A stretch of 16,212 nucleotides of DNA, taken from NCBI GenBank assembly GCA_009702405.1, contig WLIC01000003.1, positions 1 through 16,212 on the forward strand, in the 5' to 3' direction. The stretch comes from Actinomycetota bacterium. Its GTDB lineage: Bacteria > Actinomycetota > Actinomycetes > Actinomycetales > Microbacteriaceae. This document shows positions 1 through 6,027 of the stretch, one piece after another. The number at the start of each line of letters is the position of its first letter. Within the stretch, counting starts at the first letter, position 1. The position numbers were made by a program, and so were the translations under genes. Below the pieces are notes generated by a model. The model did not search any database. It was given only the letters and a program-made list of their open reading frames with translations, and had not been told where the DNA came from.

Positions 1-661
1 CGCCTTTAGCAAAACCATCAGCTCGTTCTTGAACAGAAGTGATTGGGATGTGTGGCTCAGTTTTTTTGAAACCTTTGATACCTGGAACAGCGATAAGAAA
101 ACCTAAGTTGGTGTGTCCATGTTCTGTTGCATGCAACACAGCTTCTTCTGCGGCAGCTTCATCACCAGTTGTAATGGTGGTGAACCTAGGGGTATCTAAT
201 TTGCGGTCAATGATAATTACCGGCTTACCATCTAGTTTTTTAGGAGTTAGATGAGAATGATCTGTGGTGCTGGAAGGAACAAGAATCAAACCATCAACTT
301 GGTTCGAGAGCATAGTCTCAACAGCTAACTGTTCAACTTCTAAGTTTTCATCTGTGTGTGAAATAAGAACACGGTAACCAAGTGCTTTAGCCTGATCGAT
401 GATTGCTTTTGTTGCCCTATCGAAGAACGCGTTAGTGAAATCAGAAATAACAACTAGACCAATAGTTTTAGTTTTACCAGCGCGCATAGCTGCTGCTAAT
501 GCATTTGGTTTATATCCAAGACTGTCTGCAACACCTTGAACATGATCAATGGTTGCTTTGTTGATTCGGCCGTAACCGGAGAGTGCTCTTGAGACAGTAG
601 CTCGCGACACGCCTGCGGCCTTAGCCACATCGTTGATTGTCACGGTCTTTATCGCTGCCAT
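1..661 (-). CDS. LacI-family transcriptional regulator (partial, C-terminus off the left edge)
   Basis: The minus strand reads open from an ATG at 661-659 to the window edge, giving about 220 residues of a family usually near 340. Residues 8-30 form the LacI helix-turn-helix (VTINDVAKAAGVSRATVSRA). A hinge-like stretch follows (KPNALAAAMRAGKT, about 51-64), and then the start of a periplasmic-binding-protein-like effector domain (TIGLVVISDFTNAFF onward, with DGLILVPS and a DRKLDTPRF segment). An AAGGA Shine-Dalgarno lies 8 nt before the ATG. The gene is divergent from the ABC sugar-transporter operon that starts at 812, so it most likely represses that operon through the palindrome at 767-784 until a sugar binds. 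The family call is secure. The effector sugar cannot be read from the sequence, and the missing C-terminal third prevents a check for intactness. Confidence 0.93.
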   Translation of the reverse strand, partial: MAAIKTVTINDVAKAAGVSRATVSRALSGYGRINKATIDHVQGVADSLGYKPNALAAAMRAGKTKTIGLVVISDFTNAFFDRATKAIIDQAKALGYRVLISHTDENLEVEQLAVETMLSNQVDGLILVPSSTTDHSHLTPKKLDGKPVIIIDRKLDTPRFTTITTGDEAAAEEAVLHATEHGHTNLGFLIAVPGIKGFKKTEPHIPITSVQERADGFAKG

Positions 662-677
662 AGAGTCAATCCTTGCC

Positions 678-707
678 TATCTACTAGGTAACATTTTTCG
701 TAATCAA
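678..707 (-). promoter_or_regulatory. Candidate promoter of the LacI-family gene
   Basis: On the minus strand a TTGATT box (707-702) and a TAGATA box (683-678) are separated by 18 nt. The start codon at 661 follows at a normal leader distance with an AAGGA ribosome site in between. The match is reasonable but not strong, and no transcript evidence is available. Confidence 0.35.
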
Positions 708-730
708 AACGTAATAAGCAAAAGTTGATA

Positions 731-759
731 TTCAAAAGAAGTTACTGCGATGATAATAA
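731..759 (+). promoter_or_regulatory. Candidate promoter of the ABC transporter operon
   Basis: A TTCAAA box (731-736) and a TAATAA box (754-759) are 17 nt apart. The transcription start would fall near 766, so the operator palindrome at 767-784 would lie directly on the start site, a common arrangement for LacI-type repression. The boxes themselves are imperfect; GATAAT at 752-757 is an alternative -10. Confidence 0.35.
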
Positions 760-766
760 CACGGAT

Positions 767-784
767 TGCGAGAACGTTCTCGCA
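767..784. promoter_or_regulatory. 18-bp perfect palindrome, likely operator for the LacI-family regulator
   Basis: The sequence TGCGAGAACGTTCTCGCA is a perfect palindrome with a central CG, the usual form of LacI/GalR-family operators. It lies between the candidate promoter and the ribosome-binding site of the binding-protein gene. The half-site TTCTCGCA occurs a second time at 786-793, nine bases after its copy at 777-784. The palindrome is seen directly; its use by the neighbouring regulator is inferred from the divergent arrangement. Confidence 0.75.
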
Positions 785-811
785 TTTCTCGCAAAATACC
801 AAGGAGAAATT

Positions 812-1795
812 ATGAACAAGCGCATTTTGAGCGTAGGTATCGCAGCAATCGCTGCAGCCGCGCTTACTCTAGGTGTCACAGGTTGTGCACCTGAAAAGAA
901 ACTAACAATCGCATTCGTAATGGGTGCAGAATCAGATCCATTCTTCCAGGCAATGAAGGTCGGAGCAGAAGCAGAAGCTGCAGCTCAGGGTGTTGACCTT
1001 GTATGGCAGGGAGACCCATCAGAGTACAACGTAGCTACTCAGGTTCCAATCGTTGACAACGTACTAGCACAGTCACCAGACGGTCTTGTATTGATCCCTA
1101 CCGACCCTAATGGTCTACAGGCATCAGCTGACAAGGCTATCGAAGCTGGCGTTGCAGTTGCAATGGTTGACACCACTGTTTCAGACGCATCAAAGGCTGT
1201 AATCACCATCACCGGTGACAACGCTGATGGTGGAGCTAAGGCTGCAGACGCAATTGCTGCTGCTATTGGTTACAAGGATGGCAAGACCTACGAAGTTGTT
1301 GTTGGTCTAACCTCAGCTACAGCAACAACCAACGTTGGCCGTCTAAACGGTTTCAAGGACCGCGTTGCTTCAACCTACCCTGGCATCCAGATCAAGGACG
1401 TCGCTTACTCAGCATCTAACCCACAGACTGCTAACAGCAACGTAAACAACTGGTTGACCAAGTACCCAAACCTAAAGGGTATCTTCGCTATCGATGGAAC
1501 TAACGCTTCAGGTGCAGCTGCTGCACTTCAGGCTAAGAACCTAGTTGGCAAAATTGCTCTAGTTGGTTACGACGCATACCCTGCAAACGTAGACCTACTA
1601 AAGCAGGGTGTATTCACTGCTCTTATTGCACAGGACCCAGCTGCTGAAGCTCGTCTAGCAATCAAGACTCTTGTTGAATACATCAAGAACGGTACCAAGG
1701 CAGCTACACACGACGTTGTAATCCCGAACGTAACACTAGATGCCAACACATCAGCAGATGACTTCACTAAGTACACTTACGTAGCAACAAACTAG
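812..1795 (+). CDS. Sugar ABC transporter substrate-binding lipoprotein (Peripla_BP_4 / RbsB type)
   Basis: This is a 327-residue lipoprotein that should capture a sugar or sugar-like ligand outside the membrane and deliver it to the permease encoded next. I chose ATG 812 because AAGGAG (801-806) stands 5 nt before it and the protein then begins with a classic lipoprotein signal (MNKRI, hydrophobic Ala/Leu core, VTGC with Cys25). The open frame extends upstream to 725, but that would bury the signal and run through the operator. The mature part has the two-lobed binding-protein pattern. Likely ligand contacts by analogy with ribose-binding protein are Asp120 (VDTT), Arg177 (NVGRLNGF), Asn231 (GTNASG), Asp254 (GYDAYP) and Gln274 (IAQDP). 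It is the first gene of a B-C-A ordered operon under the probable LacI operator. The ligand is not identifiable from sequence. Confidence 0.93.
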   Translation: MNKRILSVGIAAIAAAALTLGVTGCAPEKKLTIAFVMGAESDPFFQAMKVGAEAEAAAQGVDLVWQGDPSEYNVATQVPIVDNVLAQSPDGLVLIPTDPNGLQASADKAIEAGVAVAMVDTTVSDASKAVITITGDNADGGAKAADAIAAAIGYKDGKTYEVVVGLTSATATTNVGRLNGFKDRVASTYPGIQIKDVAYSASNPQTANSNVNNWLTKYPNLKGIFAIDGTNASGAAAALQAKNLVGKIALVGYDAYPANVDLLKQGVFTALIAQDPAAEARLAIKTLVEYIKNGTKAATHDVVIPNVTLDANTSADDFTKYTYVATN

Positions 1796-1844
1796 TAAGA
1801 GACTTAAAGAAGTAAAACCCTCCATAGCTATAAAGGAACACACA

Positions 1845-2891
1845 GTGAGCAACAGCAAGCAAGACACACCAGTGAGTGCAGGCTTCATGAGCCAGGTGAA
1901 AGCCTCGTTCAAGAACCAGAGCACTCTCTTAGTGGTGACCCTAGTTGTCTTAGGTGTTGTATTTCAGATTGCATCTCAAGGGATCTTTCTAACTACAAAC
2001 ACTCTAGGCACAGTCCTAAACGACTGGGGCTCATACATCTTGCTTGCTGTTGCTCAAACCTTTGTAGTAATAACTGGCGGTATCGACCTTTCGGTTGGTG
2101 CCACAGTTAGTTTGAGTTCTGTCGTTGCCGGGTGGGTGTTGGTAAAAGGCATGGGCCTTGATAACAACACCACCGGCAGCGATGCAATTCCTTATGTTCT
2201 AATTGCAGTTCTTGTTTCACTGCTTGTTGGTTTAGCTGTTGGTGCACTAAATGCAACACTGATCAACGTTCTAAAAATTGTTCCTTTCATTGCAACCTTG
2301 GCAACCATGGGTGCGATGACAGGCATGGCAATCATCATCTCTGGTGGAATGCCACTACAAGGCCCTAACGATTTCCAACTGGGCATGCCTTATAAAGTCT
2401 TTGGAGTTCAACTCCCAATCTCAACCACAGTTCTTGCTGTGATGGTCATCACAGTTATCTGTGGTCTGTTCTTACACAAGAGCAAGTTCGGTTTACACAC
2501 TTACGCACTAGGTTCTAACCCTTTTGCAACTCGCGCTGCAGGTATTAGCCCAGCTAGACACATCACTAAGGTTTACATGCTTTCAGGCGGTCTTGCAGGT
2601 CTTGCTGGTGCTTACGCATACATCAGACTAGGTGCAGGATCTCCAACTAACGGTGCTGGCATGGAGCTTTACGCTATCGCTGCAACTGTTATCGGCGGAG
2701 CATCACTTATGGGTGGTGTTGGAAGAATCATTTCAGTAGCTCTTGGAACACTGGTTCTCTTTACTGTTCAATCAGGTCTTCTAATGGTGAAGGTAGTAAC
2801 TGTTAGCCCTTCTCTCAAGCAAGTCATTGTCGCAATCTTGATTGCAGCTGCCGTAGCAGTGCAAACTCTGCAGAAACCAGGCAGGAAATAA
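1845..2891 (+). CDS. Sugar ABC transporter permease (BPD_transp_2 / RbsC-FrcC type)
   Basis: This 348-residue integral membrane protein forms the channel of the importer, probably as a homodimer. It starts at GTG 1845 with AAAGGA at 1832-1837. A short cytoplasmic N-terminus (about 25 residues) precedes roughly eight to ten hydrophobic segments. Family hallmarks are visible: GGIDLSVGA near residue 78 and ALGSNPFATRAAGI near 220, the region expected to contact the ATPase, followed by GGLAGLAGAY. It lies 49 nt after the binding-protein gene and its stop codon is 2 nt from the ATPase ATG, so it is cotranscribed and probably translationally coupled to the ATPase. The family is clear, but the substrate is not. 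Confidence 0.93.
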   Translation: MSNSKQDTPVSAGFMSQVKASFKNQSTLLVVTLVVLGVVFQIASQGIFLTTNTLGTVLNDWGSYILLAVAQTFVVITGGIDLSVGATVSLSSVVAGWVLVKGMGLDNNTTGSDAIPYVLIAVLVSLLVGLAVGALNATLINVLKIVPFIATLATMGAMTGMAIIISGGMPLQGPNDFQLGMPYKVFGVQLPISTTVLAVMVITVICGLFLHKSKFGLHTYALGSNPFATRAAGISPARHITKVYMLSGGLAGLAGAYAYIRLGAGSPTNGAGMELYAIAATVIGGASLMGGVGRIISVALGTLVLFTVQSGLLMVKVVTVSPSLKQVIVAILIAAAVAVQTLQKPGRK

Positions 2892-2893
2892 TC

Positions 2894-3655
2894 ATGGCTC
2901 AGAAAGTTATTTACGAAGTTAGAAACGTTTCTAAAAACTACGGAGCAGTTGTTGCTCTCGATGGCGCAAGTTTGAAACTTCACGCAGGTGAAGTAGTTGG
3001 TCTTGTCGGTGACAACGGTGCAGGTAAGTCAACTCTTGTTAAGGTTCTTTCCGGTGCTCACTCACCTGATGGTGGTCAAATCGTTCTTGATGGTGAAGAG
3101 AAGGTTTGGGAGAACCCTAAGCAAGCCCTTGAAGAGGGAATAGAAACTCTTTACCAAGACTCAGGTTTAGCTCCCCATCTAACCGTTAGCCAAAACGTTT
3201 TTCTAGGTAGAGAAAAGTTTGTTAAAGGCATCTTCGGCAAGATGGGCTTCTTAGCTAAGAAGCAAATGGAAGAAGAAGCACAAGCAGATCTAGAAGCTGT
3301 TGGTATTGCTTTCCCTTCAGCTAACCGTCCTGTTTCTCAACTCTCCGGTGGTCAACGCCAAGCAGTTGCTATTGGACGTGCGGTGTCATGGGCTAGAAAA
3401 GTTCTTATCCTTGATGAGCCAACCAACCACCTAGGTGCTAGACAGTCAGCTGAAGTTCTTGAAGTCATTAAGCGTGCTAAGAAGAAGGGACTTGGAGTTA
3501 TCTTCATCTCACACACTCTTCCGCACGTACTAGAAGTAACAGACAGAATTGTTGTTCTAAGACTTGGCAAGATCGTTAGAGACTCTCCAACATCTGAATA
3601 CACAGCAGACACTTTGATTGGAACAATCACTGGTAGTTACGGCAGTGACGAGTAA
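2894..3655 (+). CDS. Sugar ABC transporter ATPase, single nucleotide-binding domain (FrcA-like)
   Basis: At 253 residues this is one ATP-binding domain, unlike the fused double domain of RbsA-type proteins (about 500 residues), so it should act as a homodimer. All core motifs are intact: A-loop Tyr16, Walker A GDNGAGKST (39-47), Q-loop Gln88 in LYQDSG, signature LSGGQRQ (150-156), Walker B VLILDEP (170-176) and H-loop ISH (205-207). The Walker B is followed by TNHLG, whose NHL is more often seen in ABC-F proteins; the rest resembles carbohydrate importers. The start is 2 nt after the permease stop, and an AGGAAA in the last codons of the permease can serve as the ribosome site. The stop is 5 nt before the ABM-domain gene. 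FrcA-like is a judgement from the architecture and the LYQD motif. Confidence 0.92.
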   Translation: MAQKVIYEVRNVSKNYGAVVALDGASLKLHAGEVVGLVGDNGAGKSTLVKVLSGAHSPDGGQIVLDGEEKVWENPKQALEEGIETLYQDSGLAPHLTVSQNVFLGREKFVKGIFGKMGFLAKKQMEEEAQADLEAVGIAFPSANRPVSQLSGGQRQAVAIGRAVSWARKVLILDEPTNHLGARQSAEVLEVIKRAKKKGLGVIFISHTLPHVLEVTDRIVVLRLGKIVRDSPTSEYTADTLIGTITGSYGSDE

Positions 3656-3660
3656 CACTC

Positions 3661-3972
3661 ATGACCTACCTATATCTAAAAGCTGACATATATCCAGATC
3701 TGTCTAAACGTGAAGAAGTTGAAGCCGCATACGCAGAACTAATCAGAGACTCTCTTTCAGAACCAGGCTGCTTACTCTATGACCTAGTAGTAAGTGAAGA
3801 GAACCCTAATGTCTGGCACATGTTTGAAAAATGGGAATCTAAGGCATCCTGGGATGACCACATGCAAACAGAACACGTAGCTAAGATTCAACAACTAGAA
3901 CCTCAACTAATAGTTGCTCCAACCAAGCTCAACTTCTATTCACCTGTTCAAAGTTCGGCTGAACGCTCCTAG
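3661..3972 (+). CDS. Antibiotic biosynthesis monooxygenase (ABM) domain protein
   Basis: This 103-residue protein has the small ferredoxin-like ABM fold: an N-terminal strand (TYLYLKADIYP), a helix with repeated acidic residues, a GCLLYDLVVSEENPNVWHMFEKWES hairpin region (about 39-63), and an HMQTEHV segment (about 70-76) typical of the family. Members include quinol monooxygenases such as YgiN and the AI-2 phosphate isomerase LsrG; many act on small cyclic or reactive metabolites without cofactor. It starts 5 nt after the ATPase stop with no clear ribosome site of its own, so it is the last gene of the transport operon and probably coupled. Its position suggests it acts on the imported compound or a reactive by-product. 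A sugar mutarotase of the RhaM type seems less likely because the RhaM motifs are absent. The exact reaction is unknown. Confidence 0.8.
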   Translation: MTYLYLKADIYPDLSKREEVEAAYAELIRDSLSEPGCLLYDLVVSEENPNVWHMFEKWESKASWDDHMQTEHVAKIQQLEPQLIVAPTKLNFYSPVQSSAERS

Positions 3973-3982
3973 GCCATAAACT

Positions 3983-4010
3983 AGACCTCAGCAAGTAAGA
4001 ACTGGGGTCT
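3983..4010 (+). terminator. Hairpin between the transport operon and the amidase gene
   Basis: A 9-bp stem (AGACCTCAG at 3983-3991 with CTGGGGTCT at 4002-4010, one U-G pair) encloses a 10-nt loop. It starts 10 nt after the ABM-gene stop but has no U tract, and its 3' arm ends 2 nt before the next ATG. It may be a weak terminator, or a structure that covers the translation start of the amidase gene. A TAAACT box at 3977-3982 just before it could be the amidase promoter -10. Confidence 0.4.
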
Positions 4011-4012
4011 CG

Positions 4013-4588
4013 ATGAAAAGAACATTACTTTCAGCAGCTGTATTGGTATTAGCTATAAGCCTGAGTTCCTGTTCAACTATTCATGATGAACCAGTCAAGG
4101 GAATCGTCAATAGATCTTCTTTCAAGAATGTCATGACTCAGATTGACTACGCCAAAGCGCATTACAAGAACCCAAACAAAGAAGTATTTGGAGATTTAGG
4201 TGGAACAGATTGCGTGAACTTTGTAAGTCAAACTCTGTTAGCTAGAGGCTGGAAGCTGAACGAAGACTGGACTTATAAAGCTGGTTATTCCAGAGCTTGG
4301 ATATCTTCAACAGGTTTCAGGGATTACCTTAGACTGCATCCCGAGCTAGCCACTGAACTTACTTGGGACCAAAGAAAAGACGTTGTCCCGGGTGATGTTG
4401 TTCAATTCGATTGGGATAACTCAGGGGACAGAGATCACACAGCAATAATCTCCGGTTACACAATAATCAATGGGAAACGAGAACTTTATGTTTCATCGCA
4501 TAGCCCAGCAGCATTTGACTGGTCCATCACAGACTTACTGGCCGAGAATGATGACCGCACCGTAGTTTATTTCTGGCACATAAAGTAA
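4013..4588 (+). CDS. Secreted lipoprotein with Amidase_6-like cysteine amidase domain
   Basis: This 191-residue lipoprotein has a signal peptide ending in lipobox LSSC (Cys20). The mature part matches the layout of Amidase_6 proteins: YAKAHYKNPNKEVF (46-59), the cysteine motif GGTDCVNFVSQTLL with probable nucleophile Cys67, VPGDVVQFDWDNSGDRDHTAII (125-146) with probable catalytic His142, and a late SSHSP / DLL segment. Such domains are thought to cleave peptide or amide bonds in the cell envelope, so a cell-wall role outside the membrane is likely. Only GGGG inside the hairpin 3' arm precedes the ATG, so initiation may be weak or regulated. It is downstream of the ABC operon on the same strand but need not belong to it. 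The domain assignment is from remembered motif patterns, and the target is unknown. Confidence 0.78.
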   Translation: MKRTLLSAAVLVLAISLSSCSTIHDEPVKGIVNRSSFKNVMTQIDYAKAHYKNPNKEVFGDLGGTDCVNFVSQTLLARGWKLNEDWTYKAGYSRAWISSTGFRDYLRLHPELATELTWDQRKDVVPGDVVQFDWDNSGDRDHTAIISGYTIINGKRELYVSSHSPAAFDWSITDLLAENDDRTVVYFWHIK

Positions 4589-4589
4589 A

Positions 4590-4609
4590 GGTCCTAGGTG
4601 ACTAGGGCC
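4590..4609 (+). terminator. Hairpin after the amidase gene
   Basis: GGTCCTAG (4590-4597) pairs with CTAGGGCC (4602-4609), one U-G pair, around a GTGA loop, directly after the stop codon at 4586-4588. The following bases (GTTGTTGC) are only loosely U-rich, so termination strength is uncertain. Confidence 0.5.
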
Positions 4610-4704
4610 GTTGTTGCAGTGAGGCGCAAGAAATTGAACCACCCACTTTCAAATCAGCCAGTGTAGTCTGTTGTTGTCGCACGGAAACAGCATTAGGGGT
4701 CTAC

Positions 4705-5445
4705 ATGACAGAAAACAGGCAAGACTACGAGTATCGCGAAGTGCGGGCTATACGTGGAACAGAGTCTAAGGCTCGACTCAAGTGGGAGAACGAGGGCTGG
4801 GAGTATGTGTCTCAACTTGATGGAAAACTGCAATCAAAACTGACATTCCGCAAACTGAAACCGAGGATGTCTAAGAAATCAATAATGCTACTTGGGGGTG
4901 CGGTGGCCCTCGCATTCACACTGATAATTATTGCTGGCGCAGTCTCCGAGAAGGATAAAAAGCCGACAGGACAACCTACAAATTCTGAGACCCAAACGCC
5001 AGATATCGAGAACACAACTCCAACCGATACCGTAGACAAAGAATCGCCTGCTCCAGAGAAACCAACGACACTGACAATAGAAAACAATAAAGATCTTGCG
5101 GAGCTATTAGCAAGCAGCGGCGGCGATATTGAACTGAATCGCAAATTTTGGAAGAAATACGCAGGAGCTCAAATCGAGTTCGACGGAAACATCTCATACA
5201 TAGATAATCACGGCAGCTATACAACTAGATTTGATGCTCTGATTGTTTCTGGAGATTATGCCGAAGATTACGTTATCGGTCCTTGGTTCCGTGTCATAGA
5301 TGCTGGATGGTATGACTTCCATTTCGGAGGTAAGAACATGTATTACTCAGTTTCACAGGGCGACCCAGTGAGAGTGATCGGCAAGATTGTTAGTTGGAAC
5401 GATGACAAGTTTGAACTAGAGCTGATCTCCACAAAGAGAAGGTAG
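4705..5445 (+). CDS. Membrane-anchored DUF4839 protein
   Basis: This 246-residue protein has four parts. A cytoplasmic N-terminus (1-56) carries an YREVRAIRGTESKARLKWE..GWEYVSQ pattern reminiscent of small DUF4177-like domains. A single transmembrane helix spans about 59-80, followed by a Thr/Pro/Glu-rich linker (81-122) and an extracellular domain (124-244). The last contains IENNKDLAELL, AGAQIEFDGNISYIDNHGSY, ALIVSGDYAED, GPWF and a closing GDPVRVIGKIVSWNDD, which fit my memory of DUF4839. No enzymatic motif is seen. AGGGG (4695-4699) stands 5 nt before the ATG, and a TAGTCT box at 4664-4669 is a weak promoter candidate. It lies alone between hairpins, so it is probably its own transcript. 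A sensor or envelope-binding role is possible but unproven. Confidence 0.75.
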   Translation: MTENRQDYEYREVRAIRGTESKARLKWENEGWEYVSQLDGKLQSKLTFRKLKPRMSKKSIMLLGGAVALAFTLIIIAGAVSEKDKKPTGQPTNSETQTPDIENTTPTDTVDKESPAPEKPTTLTIENNKDLAELLASSGGDIELNRKFWKKYAGAQIEFDGNISYIDNHGSYTTRFDALIVSGDYAEDYVIGPWFRVIDAGWYDFHFGGKNMYYSVSQGDPVRVIGKIVSWNDDKFELELISTKRR

Positions 5446-5546
5446 TTAGAAAGGCAGCTAATATTTCCCTGGTTCACTCCAACAATTGTGGTTAGAAGCG
5501 CAAGAGCGCATTTGTCGCAGATTTTCTACTGTGATTCTCTGTCATA

Positions 5547-5681
5547 TTGATTTGTGATCTGGACCACTTCTACCTAGGGCACATATTCATTGGCATCCCC
5601 TGGCTATTCACCTTCGGGCTACTTGGGGTTGGCTTGATCTACGATGTCGTCACTCTTCCTTCTCAAGTCAGAAGAGCGTAG
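5547..5681 (+). pseudogene. Remnant of a TM2-domain membrane protein
   Basis: The frame ending in TAG at 5679-5681 encodes LDHFYLGHIFIGIPWLF, then TFGLLGVGLIYDVVTLPSQV. This matches the second half of a TM2 domain (DRFYLG..G...L.TFG..G...L.D). A complete TM2 domain has a further transmembrane helix before FYLG, but here an in-frame TGA lies at 5532-5534 and the only start-like codon is TTG 5547 with no ribosome site. I see no first helix in the other two forward frames just upstream. The piece is therefore best read as a decayed gene end. A very short live protein starting at TTG is less likely. Confidence 0.6.
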
Positions 5682-5688
5682 TTAATAC

Positions 5689-5715
5689 AAAAAGCCCCAG
5701 ATACCTGGGGCTTTT
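5689..5715 (-). terminator. Rho-independent terminator of tRNA-Ser
   Basis: GCCCCAG (5694-5700) and CTGGGGC (5705-5711) form a 7-bp G+C-rich stem around ATAC. On the minus strand the 3' arm is followed by five U, the classic intrinsic form, and it begins about 5 nt after the CCA end of tRNA-Ser. On the plus strand four U follow, so it may also end transcripts coming through the TM2 remnant. Confidence 0.85.
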
Positions 5716-5719
5716 ATTC

Positions 5720-5814
5720 TGGCGGAGACGAGAGGATTTGAACCTCCGAAGGGCTTTTAAGACCCTTACCTCATTAGCAGTGAGGCGCACTCGACCGGGC
5801 TATGCGACGTCTCC
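5720..5814 (-). tRNA. tRNA-Ser (anticodon GCU)
   Basis: The minus strand folds as a class II tRNA. The acceptor stem is GGAGACG/CGTCTCC, the anticodon stem CCTCA/TGAGG holds loop CTGCTAA (anticodon GCT), the long variable arm pairs AAGGG with CCCTT as in serine tRNAs, and the T loop is TTCAAAT. The discriminator is G and CCA is encoded (minus-strand read of 5722-5720). It is divergent from tRNA-Arg and is followed by a clear terminator. A -10 box TAAACT lies at 5831-5826, 11 nt upstream of the mature 5' end. Confidence 0.95.
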
Positions 5815-5825
5815 AGAACTTGATT

Positions 5826-5831
5826 AGTTTA
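5826..5831 (-). promoter_or_regulatory. -10 box of tRNA-Ser
   Basis: TAAACT on the minus strand lies 11 nt before the mature tRNA 5' end. A TATAAA 17 nt further upstream is a poor -35. The box is identical to the tRNA-Arg -10. Confidence 0.5.
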
Positions 5832-5862
5832 TCCCAAAACATAACTCCTTTATATAGAGGCA

Positions 5863-5891
5863 TTGAGCCCAGTGAGTTATTGGGCTAAACT
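5863..5891 (+). promoter_or_regulatory. Promoter of tRNA-Arg
   Basis: TTGAGC (5863-5868) and TAAACT (5886-5891) are separated by exactly 17 nt, 24 nt before the mature tRNA 5' end. An inverted repeat AGCCCA (5866-5871) / TGGGCT (5881-5886) fills the spacer and touches both boxes. Confidence 0.65.
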
Positions 5892-5915
5892 AACTACGTT
5901 GCCATTAGGCACCCA

Positions 5916-5988
5916 GCGTTTGTAGCTCAACGGATAGAGCATCTGACTACGGATCAGAAGGTTGGGGGTTCGAGTCCCTCCAAGCGCA
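5916..5988 (+). tRNA. tRNA-Arg (anticodon ACG)
   Basis: This is a 73-nt cloverleaf. The acceptor stem GCGTTTG/CAAGCGC has one U-G pair, the D arm follows, the anticodon stem CTGA/TCAG holds loop CTACGGA (anticodon ACG, which reads CGN codons after deamination), and the T loop is TTCGAGT in a GGGG/TCCC-type stem. The discriminator is A and CCA is not encoded. The 3' part of the gene (from 5951) plus four following bases is repeated exactly at 7073-7114, so this tRNA is the probable integration target of the element downstream. Because the left copy completes the gene, the tRNA remains intact after insertion. Confidence 0.96.
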
Positions 5989-5992
5989 CTTT
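5951..5992 (+). repeat. Left attachment-site copy (attL-like) inside tRNA-Arg
   Basis: These 42 bp run from the 3' side of the anticodon loop to four bases past the tRNA end and are identical to 7073-7114. Identity stops at 5993 on one side and breaks in the anticodon loop on the other. Confidence 0.8.
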
Positions 5993-6027
5993 TCATTCAA
6001 TAAACCACTTGTCTAGGTTAGCCAGTT

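Noticed and set aside
39..254. Plus-strand open frame opposite the LacI-family gene
   Set aside because: It lies wholly inside the recognised minus-strand regulator and encodes no recognisable domain.
725..811. Upstream start for the substrate-binding protein at ATG 725
   Set aside because: It would add 29 residues before a perfect lipoprotein signal, run through promoter and operator, and has no ribosome site; ATG 812 has AAGGAG.
2768..2983. Minus-strand frame across the permease-ATPase junction
   Set aside because: It covers two well-supported genes on the other strand and has no ribosome site or domain.
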